Shown here: in pieces, positions 1 through 5,281 of the stretch
Layout: each line of letters begins with the position of its first letter
Numbering within the stretch: position 1 is the stretch's first letter
DNA from: JAKBCQ01 sp021807585
GTDB lineage: Bacteria > Planctomycetota > Planctomycetia > Isosphaerales > Isosphaeraceae
Direction: 5' to 3'
DNA length: 6,533 nt
NCBI GenBank assembly: GCA_027325115.1
Contig: DAHWFG010000190.1
Span: 1 to 6,533, forward strand
Notes under the pieces: generated by a model
Told to the model about the DNA's origin: nothing
The model's input: only the letters and a program-made list of their open reading frames with translations
Database searches by the model: none
Translations under genes and position numbers: made by a program

Positions 1-46
1 TCGCACGAAGTTCATTGTAGCCGTTCAGGGGGGTGAAATCAAGCAA
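1..46 (-). CDS. Probable N-terminus of a partial gene, possibly a circularly permuted ATP-grasp protein
   Basis: Only 15 codons are visible before the left edge. Reading the minus strand from a TTG at 46-44 gives MLDFTPLNGYNELRA. The frame stays open back to a stop at 76-74 and has no ATG or GTG, so TTG is the best visible start. It begins 17 bases after the stop of the LON-domain gene, on the same strand, which suits a downstream operon partner. The pattern of a short hydrophobic lead, then aromatic-x-P-L-x-G-Y-x-E-L, recalls the opening of circularly permuted type-2 ATP-grasp proteins (DUF404/DUF407-like). That is memory-based inference on very few residues. There is no clear ribosome binding site. 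A competing ATG at 15-13 in another frame cannot be excluded. Confidence 0.3.
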   Translation of the reverse strand, partial: MLDFTPLNGYNELRA

Positions 47-62
47 ACGGGGCTCGTCGGCT

Positions 63-755
63 TCAATTATCGCTCAATCGAGGTGGGAAAGCGCCGTGAT
101 CGACCGCCGATCTTGTGATCGGACCGACGAGATGACGCAAATGATCGATTAAGATCGAGGCGCGATAAGCGACGCGCCGTTCGTTGAGCAGGTCTTGCTT
201 GACGCTTGGCGGCAGCGAAAGCGCGTGCGCGAGCAGGTCGGTCGTCGTTCCCAGGGGAGCGTTCGAATGAAGCAATTTGGCGAGTTCGGGATCGATCGTT
301 TCCTCTTGCTCGGCGGCGAGCCGAAACAACGCGACAAGTTCCTCCCGCGAAGGTGCGGGGGCGAACGGATCGAACGCCTCACAATCGTCGAGCAGCTCCC
401 CCTCGGCCTGGCGATAAAGCGTCTGCGCGACGATCTCCCGAATCAATCGAACACGTTTGCATCCAAGTAACAGATAATTGAATCGGCCGTCGGCGAGCCG
501 TTCGTGTTTGAGGATTTTGCCCACGCAACCGATCGATTCGATCGCGGGTTCGCCCGCGAGCGATTGCGGCTCGCGGCGCTTCGTTTGAACGATCGTCACC
601 AGCGCGTCGGTCGCGAGCGCGTCGACCGTCAATTGCCGATATCGCGGCTCAAAAATATGAAGCGGCAAGATTGCGTTCGGTAATAAAACGATCCCCGGCA
701 AGGGAAAAAGGCGACACATTCCGTTATAATCTTTGAGTTCGAAATCGCGCGTCAT
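63..755 (-). CDS. Stand-alone LON substrate-binding (LON N-terminal) domain protein
   Basis: This 230-residue protein carries the N-terminal domain of Lon protease without the AAA+ ATPase or the Ser-Lys peptidase. Visible landmarks are FPLPGIVLLP (17-26), PLHIFEPRYRQL (31-42), IGCVGKI (75-81) and DGRFNYLLLGCKRVRL (89-104), followed by a helical C-terminal half ending near 215. These match the LON superfamily pattern of a beta-rich pseudo-barrel plus helical bundle. There is no signal peptide or membrane segment, so it is presumably cytosolic. In full-length Lon the domain recognises substrates; what the stand-alone bacterial proteins do is not firmly known, and an adaptor or chaperone-like role is only inferred. 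The frame stays open upstream to a TTG at 1040, but those 95 extra residues are Arg/Ser-rich with no domain character. The ATG at 755-753 puts the LON motif about 16 residues in, as expected. The ribosome binding site is weak. Divergent from nth. Confidence 0.88.
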   Translation of the reverse strand: MTRDFELKDYNGMCRLFPLPGIVLLPNAILPLHIFEPRYRQLTVDALATDALVTIVQTKRREPQSLAGEPAIESIGCVGKILKHERLADGRFNYLLLGCKRVRLIREIVAQTLYRQAEGELLDDCEAFDPFAPAPSREELVALFRLAAEQEETIDPELAKLLHSNAPLGTTTDLLAHALSLPPSVKQDLLNERRVAYRASILIDHLRHLVGPITRSAVDHGAFPPRLSDN

Positions 756-1026
756 GTCCTGGATCCGCCTTCCGTTCGCCGCAATCGAAGCCTTGAACCG
801 GATGATCAAGCGGCGAGGGCGCCGCGTCTTCGTGAGAAAAATAAAAATCCGTCGATAATCGCTGGTTATTCTATTGCGGATCGACCGAGCGGCAAGGTGA
901 AGTCGTCTCATCCTTGACATCGCGCGACGCGACGCCGACGATAATGCTCCGCGATCGGCGGCGGCCGACGATCCGCGCGAAAGATCCCGCGCAGCCGGGC
1001 TTTTCCAATCTCTTAAACCGTATACA
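756..1026. other. Divergent intergenic region between the LON-domain gene and nth
   Basis: These 271 bases separate two genes that point away from each other, so promoters for both should lie here. An AT-rich patch at about 838-874 stands out from the GC-rich surroundings and may mark the LON-gene promoter side, although no convincing -35/-10 pair was found on the minus strand. A candidate promoter towards nth is listed separately. Open frames crossing this stretch on the minus strand give Arg/Ser-rich, low-quality peptides and are not called. Confidence 0.5.
914..945 (+). promoter_or_regulatory. Candidate sigma70-type promoter for nth
   Basis: A perfect TTGACA (914-919) is followed by GATAAT (940-945), five of six matches to the -10 consensus. 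The 20-base spacer is longer than the optimal 17, which lowers confidence. It would give a leader of about 75 bases before the nth ATG at 1027. Assignment rests on consensus matching only. Confidence 0.3.
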
Positions 1027-1896
1027 ATGCCGCGATCCAAACCCGTTTCACACGCTCATGAAATCGACGAGGCGCTGAGGCGCGCGTATCCCGAAGTTCA
1101 TTGCGCGCTTGTTCACTCAAACGCGTTCCAACTTCTTGTCGCGACGATCCTCTCGGCGCAATGCACCGATGTTCGCGTGAATATCGTCACACCCGCGTTG
1201 TTTGCGCGGTTTCCGACGGCATTTGAACTTGCCGAGGCCGATTTATCCGAGGTCGAGGCGCTGATTCGATCGACCGGTTTCTTTCGCGCCAAAGCCAAAA
1301 ACCTTGTCGCCGCGGCGCGCAAGCTCGTCGAACTCCACGGCGGCGAAGTGCCGCGCGACCTCGACTCTCTCACGAAACTTCCCGGTGTCGGCCGCAAAAC
1401 CGCGAACGTCGTGCTGGGGACGGCTTACGGAATCCCTTCGGGAATCGTCGTCGATACCCACGTGAAACGGCTTTCCACTCGTATGGGGTTAACCGAAGCG
1501 AAAACCCCCGAGACGATCGAGCGAGATCTGATCGCGGCGCTGCCGCGCGAATCTTGGATCGATTTCAGTCATCGTTTGATCACCCACGGGCGAGCGATCT
1601 GCTCGGCGTCGAAACCAAAATGCGATGCGTGTTCGCTCGATTCGATCTGCCCCAAAAATGGCGTAAAGAAACGCGGCGAAACGGCTGGAAAAAAGCCCAA
1701 ATCGCGGGGCAGATCCGACGAGACAAGCGTCGATTGCGAGCCGCGGTTCGAGGCGACCGGATCGTCGAGCCCGGGCGAAATGTCACATCAGCTTCCAAAG
1801 AAAACCGCTCGCGGAGCGCAATCGTCGCGGATCGCCGCGGTTGAGCGGGTGAAAGGCAAACCGATTCGTGGTCGCGGCAAAGCGTCGAACGATTGA
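1027..1896 (+). CDS. nth: Endonuclease III, Fe-S DNA glycosylase/AP lyase, with long basic C-terminal tail
   Basis: This base-excision repair enzyme removes oxidised pyrimidines and cleaves the abasic site by beta-elimination. The 289-residue protein shows the family landmarks in order: SAQCTD (43-48), a helix-hairpin-helix LPGVGRKTANVVL (118-130) with the catalytic lysine K124, and VDTHVKR (142-148) with the catalytic aspartate D143. The [4Fe-4S] ligands are C192, C199, C202 and C208 in exact C-x6-C-x2-C-x5-C spacing. Typical Nth is about 210-220 residues and ends just past the cluster. Here about 80 more residues follow (210-289), rich in Lys, Arg, Ser and Gly and probably disordered. The ATG at 1027 is the only sensible start given the N-terminal helix position; no Shine-Dalgarno is visible. 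It is the first of three co-directional genes, 142 bases before metF, so co-transcription is possible but unproven. Confidence 0.96.
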   Translation: MPRSKPVSHAHEIDEALRRAYPEVHCALVHSNAFQLLVATILSAQCTDVRVNIVTPALFARFPTAFELAEADLSEVEALIRSTGFFRAKAKNLVAAARKLVELHGGEVPRDLDSLTKLPGVGRKTANVVLGTAYGIPSGIVVDTHVKRLSTRMGLTEAKTPETIERDLIAALPRESWIDFSHRLITHGRAICSASKPKCDACSLDSICPKNGVKKRGETAGKKPKSRGRSDETSVDCEPRFEATGSSSPGEMSHQLPKKTARGAQSSRIAAVERVKGKPIRGRGKASND

Positions 1897-1927
1897 TCGC
1901 GGCGAAGCGTCTCGCGCGGATTCGGCT

Positions 1928-1991
1928 ATCGATTCCCGGTCCGCGATCGTATTCTATCGTGAGATATCGAGATCGATTCCCGCGTGCGATC
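1928..1991. repeat. Imperfect direct repeat, unit about 20 bases, in the nth-metF spacer
   Basis: ATCGATTCCCG occurs at 1928-1938 and again at 1972-1982, exactly 44 bases apart. Each copy is followed within 3-4 bases by GCGATC (1943-1948 and 1986-1991). The bases between the units do not match well. It could be a paired protein-binding site or the remains of a local duplication. The general abundance of GATCG words here makes chance similarity more likely than elsewhere. Confidence 0.35.
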
Positions 1992-2016
1992 ACGATCATA
2001 AACGATGATCTGTGAT
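1989..2016 (+). promoter_or_regulatory. Hairpin upstream of metF: nth terminator or metF leader structure
   Basis: Bases 1989-1999 can pair with 2005-2016, giving an 11-base-pair stem interrupted by one unpaired T at 2011, around a five-base loop (2000-2004, AAACG). The stem is moderately AT-rich. It ends 22 bases before the metF ATG at 2039. The following bases are not a T run, so a classical intrinsic terminator is not well supported. It could end nth transcription weakly, or sit in the metF leader. It does not resemble a riboswitch I know. Confidence 0.4.
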
Positions 2017-2038
2017 TTCATGAAAATAGAGTGTTCTT

Positions 2039-2923
2039 ATGCATATCCGAGATATTTTCGCCGAACATAAAACGACGTTTAGCTTCGAGTTTTTTCCGCC
2101 TCGAACCGATCAGGCCGCGGACGATCTCTTCGGGGTGATCGAGAATTTGAAGCGGCTCAATCCGTCGTTCGTTTCGGTGACATACGGCGCGGGGGGTTCG
2201 ACGCGTCGGCGGACGCACGATCTCGTCGTCCGAATTCAACGCGAAACGGGGCTGACCGCGGTGTCGCATCTGACGTGCGTCTGTCACACGCTCGAAGAGA
2301 TCGAAGAGATCGTCGATCGATACGCCGAAAGCGGAGTGGAGAACATTCTGGCGCTCGGCGGCGACCCTCCCAAAACCGCGATCGGTCACCACCGTGAGCA
2401 AGACGCCTTCCAACACGCCGCGGAACTGGTGCGGTTTTTACGGTCGAGGACGAACGTTCCCGGCGTGCGCGGCTTTGGAATCGGCGTGGCGGGGTTCCCC
2501 GAAGGACATCCCGCGACTCCGAACCGGCTTGTCGAAATGGAGCACCTGAAAAGCAAGGTCGATGCGGGGGCCGATTATATCTGCACACAACTCTTTTTTG
2601 ATAATCATGATTTCCATGATTTTCGCGAGCGGTGCGAGCACGCGGGGATTCGCGTTCCGATCCTGGCGGGAATCATGCCGATCACGCACCGCGCGGGGAT
2701 GCTGCGGATGGCTGAACTCGCCGCGGGCGTGCGGATTCCCGCGCGCTTGCTTCGGGCGATCGACCGTTGCGGCGAGAATGACGAGGCCGTGGCCAAGGTT
2801 GGCGTTCACTGGGCGACCGAGCAATGTCGCGAACTGCTCGATCATCAGGTAAGTGGAATTCACTTTTATACGCTCAATAAATCTGACGCCACTCGTCATA
2901 TTTATGAAACTTTAAGTTTGTAG
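2039..2923 (+). CDS. metF: 5,10-methylenetetrahydrofolate reductase (FAD-dependent)
   Basis: This enzyme reduces 5,10-methylene-THF to 5-methyl-THF, the methyl donor for methionine synthesis, using FAD. The 294-residue length matches bacterial MetF. Visible motifs are FSFEFFPPR (14-22) with the catalytic glutamate E17, VSVTYGAGGS (45-54), ILALGGDPP (103-111) with flavin-contacting D109, CTQLFFD (182-188) with Q184 for folate binding, and a C-terminal GIHFYTLN (273-280), all in the TIM-barrel order of the family. The ATG at 2039 places the first strand at residues 13-18, as in known MetF. The ribosome binding site is weak (only AGAG at 2027-2030). An upstream ATG at 2020 is out of frame. No methionine-pathway gene is adjacent, as is common where met genes are scattered. 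A hairpin lies just upstream and may bear on regulation. Followed by queG after 55 bases. Confidence 0.97.
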   Translation: MHIRDIFAEHKTTFSFEFFPPRTDQAADDLFGVIENLKRLNPSFVSVTYGAGGSTRRRTHDLVVRIQRETGLTAVSHLTCVCHTLEEIEEIVDRYAESGVENILALGGDPPKTAIGHHREQDAFQHAAELVRFLRSRTNVPGVRGFGIGVAGFPEGHPATPNRLVEMEHLKSKVDAGADYICTQLFFDNHDFHDFRERCEHAGIRVPILAGIMPITHRAGMLRMAELAAGVRIPARLLRAIDRCGENDEAVAKVGVHWATEQCRELLDHQVSGIHFYTLNKSDATRHIYETLSL

Positions 2924-2955
2924 GTTCGATCCTCCGTTTTGATCGGGATCGAATC
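2923..2955 (+). terminator. Weak inverted repeat at the end of metF
   Basis: Bases 2923-2931 can pair with 2947-2955, nine base pairs including one G-T, around a 15-base loop, beginning at the last base of the metF stop codon. There is no T run after it and the loop is large. With queG starting 23 bases later, it may be no more than chance pairing of GATCG words. Recorded as a weak candidate only. Confidence 0.2.
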
Positions 2956-2966
2956 GGCTTGATAAG

Positions 2967-2972
2967 AAAGGG
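2967..2972 (+). promoter_or_regulatory. Ribosome binding site that fixes the queG start
   Basis: AAAGGG lies six bases before the ATG at 2979. A TTG at 2976 directly upstream in the same frame would have only three bases of spacing, so the ATG is preferred. Confidence 0.6.
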
Positions 2973-2978
2973 TTTTTG

Positions 2979-4067
2979 ATGGCGACCGAGTTCGAATCGA
3001 CGAGGGGGAGCGAGATCCCCACGAAGCTCGATTCGGCGGTCGTCAAGCGGATTGCGATCGATCTCGGCTTTGATTGGTCGGGCGTCGCTCCTGCGGTTTC
3101 GCCTCCGGGTTATCCCAGGTTTCTCGAATGGCTCGAGGCCGATCGGCACGCCGGGATGGATTACATGAAGCGGCTCGCCGCGGCTCGGGCGCATCCCCAA
3201 AGCGTTTTGGAGGGGGTTCGGTCGATCGTCGTCGTCGCGCTCGTTTACGGAGCGGGAGACGAAAGCGCCGCGGCCGATCCGCGGCTGGGCGTGACGGCGC
3301 GGTACGCACGGGGGATCGATTATCATAAAGTGTTCTGGAGACGTTTGCAGATGTTGCTGGATCGAATCCGGGAGATCGATCCCGCGGTTCGCGGTCGCGC
3401 CGTCTGCGACACCGCACCGCTTCTCGAACGTGATTTCGCTGCGCTCGCGGGGCTGGGATGGATCGGCAAGAACACGATGATGATCTCCAAAAAGTTCGGC
3501 AGCTTTACGCTTCTGGGGGGTCTTTTGATCGATCTCGATCTCGAACCCGATTCCGCACACGAGACGAATCACTGCGGCACATGCACGCGTTGCCTTGATG
3601 CGTGTCCCACTTCGGCGTTCGACGGAGCGTATCGACTCGACGCGAATCGATGCCTTTCATACTGGACGATCGAACATCGGGGGACGATCCCCGAGGAATT
3701 CGCCGATCGATTAGAAGGCCGGCTGTTCGGTTGTGATATATGCCAGGATGTATGTCCGTGGAATCGGAAGGCGCCGAAAGCGAGGACGGCCGAACTCGCC
3801 GAGCGTGGCGAATGGGTGAATGTCGATTTGATCGAACTCCTCGCGGCCGACGACGAGGCGATATCGCGCAGGCTAAGCGGTTCGGCGCTCAAGCGTGCGA
3901 AACGATCGGGGCTGTTGCGGAACGCGGCGTTGATTTTGGGAACGCGGCGGGTCGTCGAGGCGATACCTGCGCTCGTCGCTCGATCGACCGATCGCGACCC
4001 GGTCGTGAGCGAAGCCGCGATTTGGGCGATCGAACGGATCACGTCGCGTGATTCCGAACCCCAATAA
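2979..4067 (+). CDS. queG: Epoxyqueuosine reductase, final step of queuosine tRNA modification
   Basis: QueG uses cobalamin and two [4Fe-4S] clusters to reduce epoxyqueuosine to queuosine at position 34 of tRNAs with GUN anticodons. The 362-residue protein has the expected order: an N-terminal domain with the G-M-x-Y-M-like stretch (59-63), VCDTAPLLERDFAALAGLGWIGKN (142-165) including the conserved D144, then ferredoxin-type cysteines C199, C202, C205, C209 and a second set C225, C252, C255, C259 ending in VCPWN. The C-terminus (about 311-355) looks like a helical HEAT-type repeat that in QueG helps hold tRNA. Length fits the family. The start is set by a good ribosome binding site. There is no other queuosine gene (queA, tgt, queC-F) in view. 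It is third in a co-directional run after nth and metF, and ends facing an oppositely oriented gene. Confidence 0.96.
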   Translation: MATEFESTRGSEIPTKLDSAVVKRIAIDLGFDWSGVAPAVSPPGYPRFLEWLEADRHAGMDYMKRLAAARAHPQSVLEGVRSIVVVALVYGAGDESAAADPRLGVTARYARGIDYHKVFWRRLQMLLDRIREIDPAVRGRAVCDTAPLLERDFAALAGLGWIGKNTMMISKKFGSFTLLGGLLIDLDLEPDSAHETNHCGTCTRCLDACPTSAFDGAYRLDANRCLSYWTIEHRGTIPEEFADRLEGRLFGCDICQDVCPWNRKAPKARTAELAERGEWVNVDLIELLAADDEAISRRLSGSALKRAKRSGLLRNAALILGTRRVVEAIPALVARSTDRDPVVSEAAIWAIERITSRDSEPQ

Positions 4068-4090
4068 AAACGGCTGAAATCGTCGGAAAC

Positions 4091-4107
4091 GATCGGAGCG
4101 GCCGATC
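4091..4107 (+). terminator. Short hairpin 23 bases after queG, candidate terminator
   Basis: GATCGG (4091-4096) and CCGATC (4102-4107) form a perfect six-base stem around a five-base loop. It is followed by ACATTCTTAG, which has some T but not a run. The position just past the queG stop suits a terminator; the weak tail keeps confidence low. A second small perfect inverted repeat, ATTCT-TAG-AGAAT, follows at 4110-4122. Confidence 0.35.
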
Positions 4108-4143
4108 ACATTCTTAGAGAATCATTCAAACAACTGATGTGTG

Positions 4144-4181
4144 GCGACCGAGTCTCATTCCGACGGTCGCCGGAATGAGAC
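4144..4181. terminator. Strong inverted repeat with an alternative pairing, possible bidirectional terminator
   Basis: GTCTCATTCCG (4152-4162) and its exact reverse complement (4171-4181) form a perfect 11-base stem around an eight-base loop. The last seven bases of that loop (4164-4170) are also the exact reverse complement of GCGACCG at 4144-4150, giving a second seven-base hairpin that cannot form fully together with the first. It sits between the two convergent genes, 77 bases after the queG stop and 37 bases beyond the 3' end of the next gene, so a shared terminator is the simplest reading. No T run follows on either strand, so it could instead be a dispersed palindromic repeat. Confidence 0.45.
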
Positions 4182-4217
4182 GGCGGGAAAAGCCGCGTCG
4201 CGGGTTCGATTGTGGAG

Positions 4218-4973
4218 TCATCGTTTCCGGCGTTTAGGACGCTTATTGATTTCTCGCACCCCTTCGATCGGGCCGAATTCGGGATTATCTTTTTCGATTT
4301 CCTTAAGCAGATCGCCGACGAGTTTTTCTCCCGATTTACCGCTGAAAACCCGGATCGCGGCGTTGATGACGTTCATCTCATTCACGAGTTGGTCGAGGTC
4401 GCGAGTTTCCCAATATTCCCCGCCGTCGGTAACTTTTTCGAGGATTCCCAGCTCCTTGGCGTAATCGAGCATTTTAATGAGCGTCATGTGAGTGCGGATG
4501 AAATTCCTCACCCCGCCGCATTCCTCTCGGGACGCGAACTGCGTTTTGCAGAAACTCGTCCAGCTCCAATCACCGAAGTTTGTGGGGATATTTTCGACGA
4601 AGACCGGAGGATCGACCGAATGATCCCAATTTTCGACATGATCGGGATAACGGCCGAGTCCGAAAAACGCGGGTTCGGAGCCTGCGCCGGGCCGAGTGGT
4701 GAACACAATCAACTGTGTGGGGTTGATCCAGAATCCCGAGTCCGATTCGGGATCGGGGCTGAAACTTTTGGCTGCTTGAATAAACATCCAGACATCCGGG
4801 CTGGTTCTCGCGAGTTTCCTGAAGTCGACCTCGTCCTCGCCGAATTCGCGTATTTCTGTGACTTCGAGAAACGGCAGGTCGAGACAACGTTGACGAAGCT
4901 TGTAGACGAGCGCCCGCGCTTGTTCTTCGTCGCACGGGTGAGCTTTGAAGCTATAATCGATCGTGACACCCAT
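4218..4973 (-). CDS. Conserved-looking soluble protein of unknown function
   Basis: I do not recognise a named function. The 251-residue protein begins MGVTIDYSFK, has no signal peptide or membrane segment, and ends in a basic stretch (KRPKRRKR, 244-251). Notable parts are an acidic segment (36-50), a hydrophobic strand-like stretch GFWINPTQLIVF (80-91), a Trp- and Cys-containing block DWSWTSFCKTQFAS (135-148), and helical segments at about 155-176 and 192-230 flanking DGGEYWETRD (183-192). The C-K-T-Q-F/Y-A and GEYWE-x-RD blocks recall uncharacterised bacterial proteins I have seen, but I cannot name the family. The ATG at 4973-4971 is chosen because GGGAGAA lies seven bases upstream and the 47 extra residues back to an in-frame ATG at 5114 are Arg/Ser-rich and not protein-like. 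It is transcribed alone, convergent with queG and divergent from the XPB-like helicase. Confidence 0.8.
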   Translation of the reverse strand: MGVTIDYSFKAHPCDEEQARALVYKLRQRCLDLPFLEVTEIREFGEDEVDFRKLARTSPDVWMFIQAAKSFSPDPESDSGFWINPTQLIVFTTRPGAGSEPAFFGLGRYPDHVENWDHSVDPPVFVENIPTNFGDWSWTSFCKTQFASREECGGVRNFIRTHMTLIKMLDYAKELGILEKVTDGGEYWETRDLDQLVNEMNVINAAIRVFSGKSGEKLVGDLLKEIEKDNPEFGPIEGVREINKRPKRRKR

Positions 4974-5037
4974 CGGCGTGTTCTCCCGAATGGCGGTTAC
5001 GTTTGAGCGAGTGAAACGCGGCGAATCACGCCTACCC

Positions 5038-5066
5038 AATAAACCACGCCGGGGTTTTGAAAGCAA
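5038..5066 (-). promoter_or_regulatory. Candidate promoter for the minus-strand unknown gene
   Basis: Reading the minus strand, TTGCTT (5066-5061) is followed after exactly 17 bases by TTTATT (5043-5038). These match the -35 and -10 consensus at three and four of six positions. It lies about 65 bases upstream of the ATG. Spacing is ideal but the boxes are weak. Confidence 0.25.
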
Positions 5067-5085
5067 GTGATGCGATCCGCGACGA

Positions 5086-5115
5086 TTGGTACGCGTTCGA
5101 TTCGACGGGTACAAT
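5086..5115 (+). promoter_or_regulatory. Candidate sigma70-type promoter for the XPB-like helicase
   Basis: TTGGTA (5086-5091, four of six) and TACAAT (5110-5115, five of six) are separated by 18 bases. Transcription from about 5122 would leave a leader of roughly 160 bases before the helicase ATG. It is the best promoter match in the window, on consensus alone. Confidence 0.4.
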
Positions 5116-5281
5116 AACGCCGAGTCGCGATTGCCGCGGTTCGCATTCGACGCCTCGTCGGCGCTCTCCGTGCGTTGGGAAAGGCTAACGAACTCGAAGC
5201 CAGACGGAGTTGCTCGGCGCGGCGACCGAAAGGTTCCGTGAGCGAACGTTCGATCTTGAGAAATCAGACAATTAAGACATC

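Larger units (their letters stand above)
4974..5281. other. Divergent 308-base intergenic region between the unknown gene and the XPB-like helicase
   Basis: No credible gene is seen. It contains the ribosome binding site of the minus-strand gene (GGGAGAA, 4987-4981), candidate promoters in both directions (listed separately), and a long potential leader for the helicase. In that leader, CTCCGT (5166-5171) can pair with ACGGAG (5204-5209), with a smaller GGCT/AGCC pair (5183-5186, 5198-5201) inside the loop, so a modest stem structure is possible. A ten-base palindrome CGAACGTTCG is at 5243-5252. Confidence 0.5.

Noticed and set aside
1021..1026. TATACA as a -10 box directly before the nth ATG
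   Set aside because: It touches the start codon, so transcription would begin inside the coding sequence, and no -35 box is at the right distance.
756..1040. Upstream extension of the LON-domain gene to a TTG start (95 more residues)
   Set aside because: The extra residues are Arg/Ser-rich with no domain signal, would overlap the nth start, and the LON motif is correctly placed from the ATG at 755.
1580..1999. Minus-strand 139-codon open frame over the nth tail and spacer
   Set aside because: Arg/Ser-rich antisense shadow of nth with no ribosome binding site or domain character.
2874..3572. Minus-strand 232-codon open frame opposite queG
   Set aside because: It overlaps a clearly recognised gene, has an Arg/Pro-rich composition typical of antisense frames in GC-rich DNA, and shows no motif.
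4141..5006. Plus-strand open frames opposite the unknown gene (longest 4212-5006, 264 codons)
   Set aside because: It looks tidy because it mirrors a real gene in the antisense frame. The minus-strand reading has the better start site, ribosome binding site and recognisable conserved blocks. I keep a small doubt.
4974..5114. Upstream extension of the unknown minus-strand gene to the ATG at 5114
   Set aside because: The added 47 residues look like noise, while the ATG at 4973 has a good ribosome binding site.
5243..5252. CGAACGTTCG as a LexA (SOS) box for the helicase
   Set aside because: The known Gram-positive-type box is CGAAC-N4-GTTCG; this palindrome lacks the four-base spacer, and GAACGTTC also occurs inside metF (about 2453) and the helicase gene (about 6493), so chance is likely.
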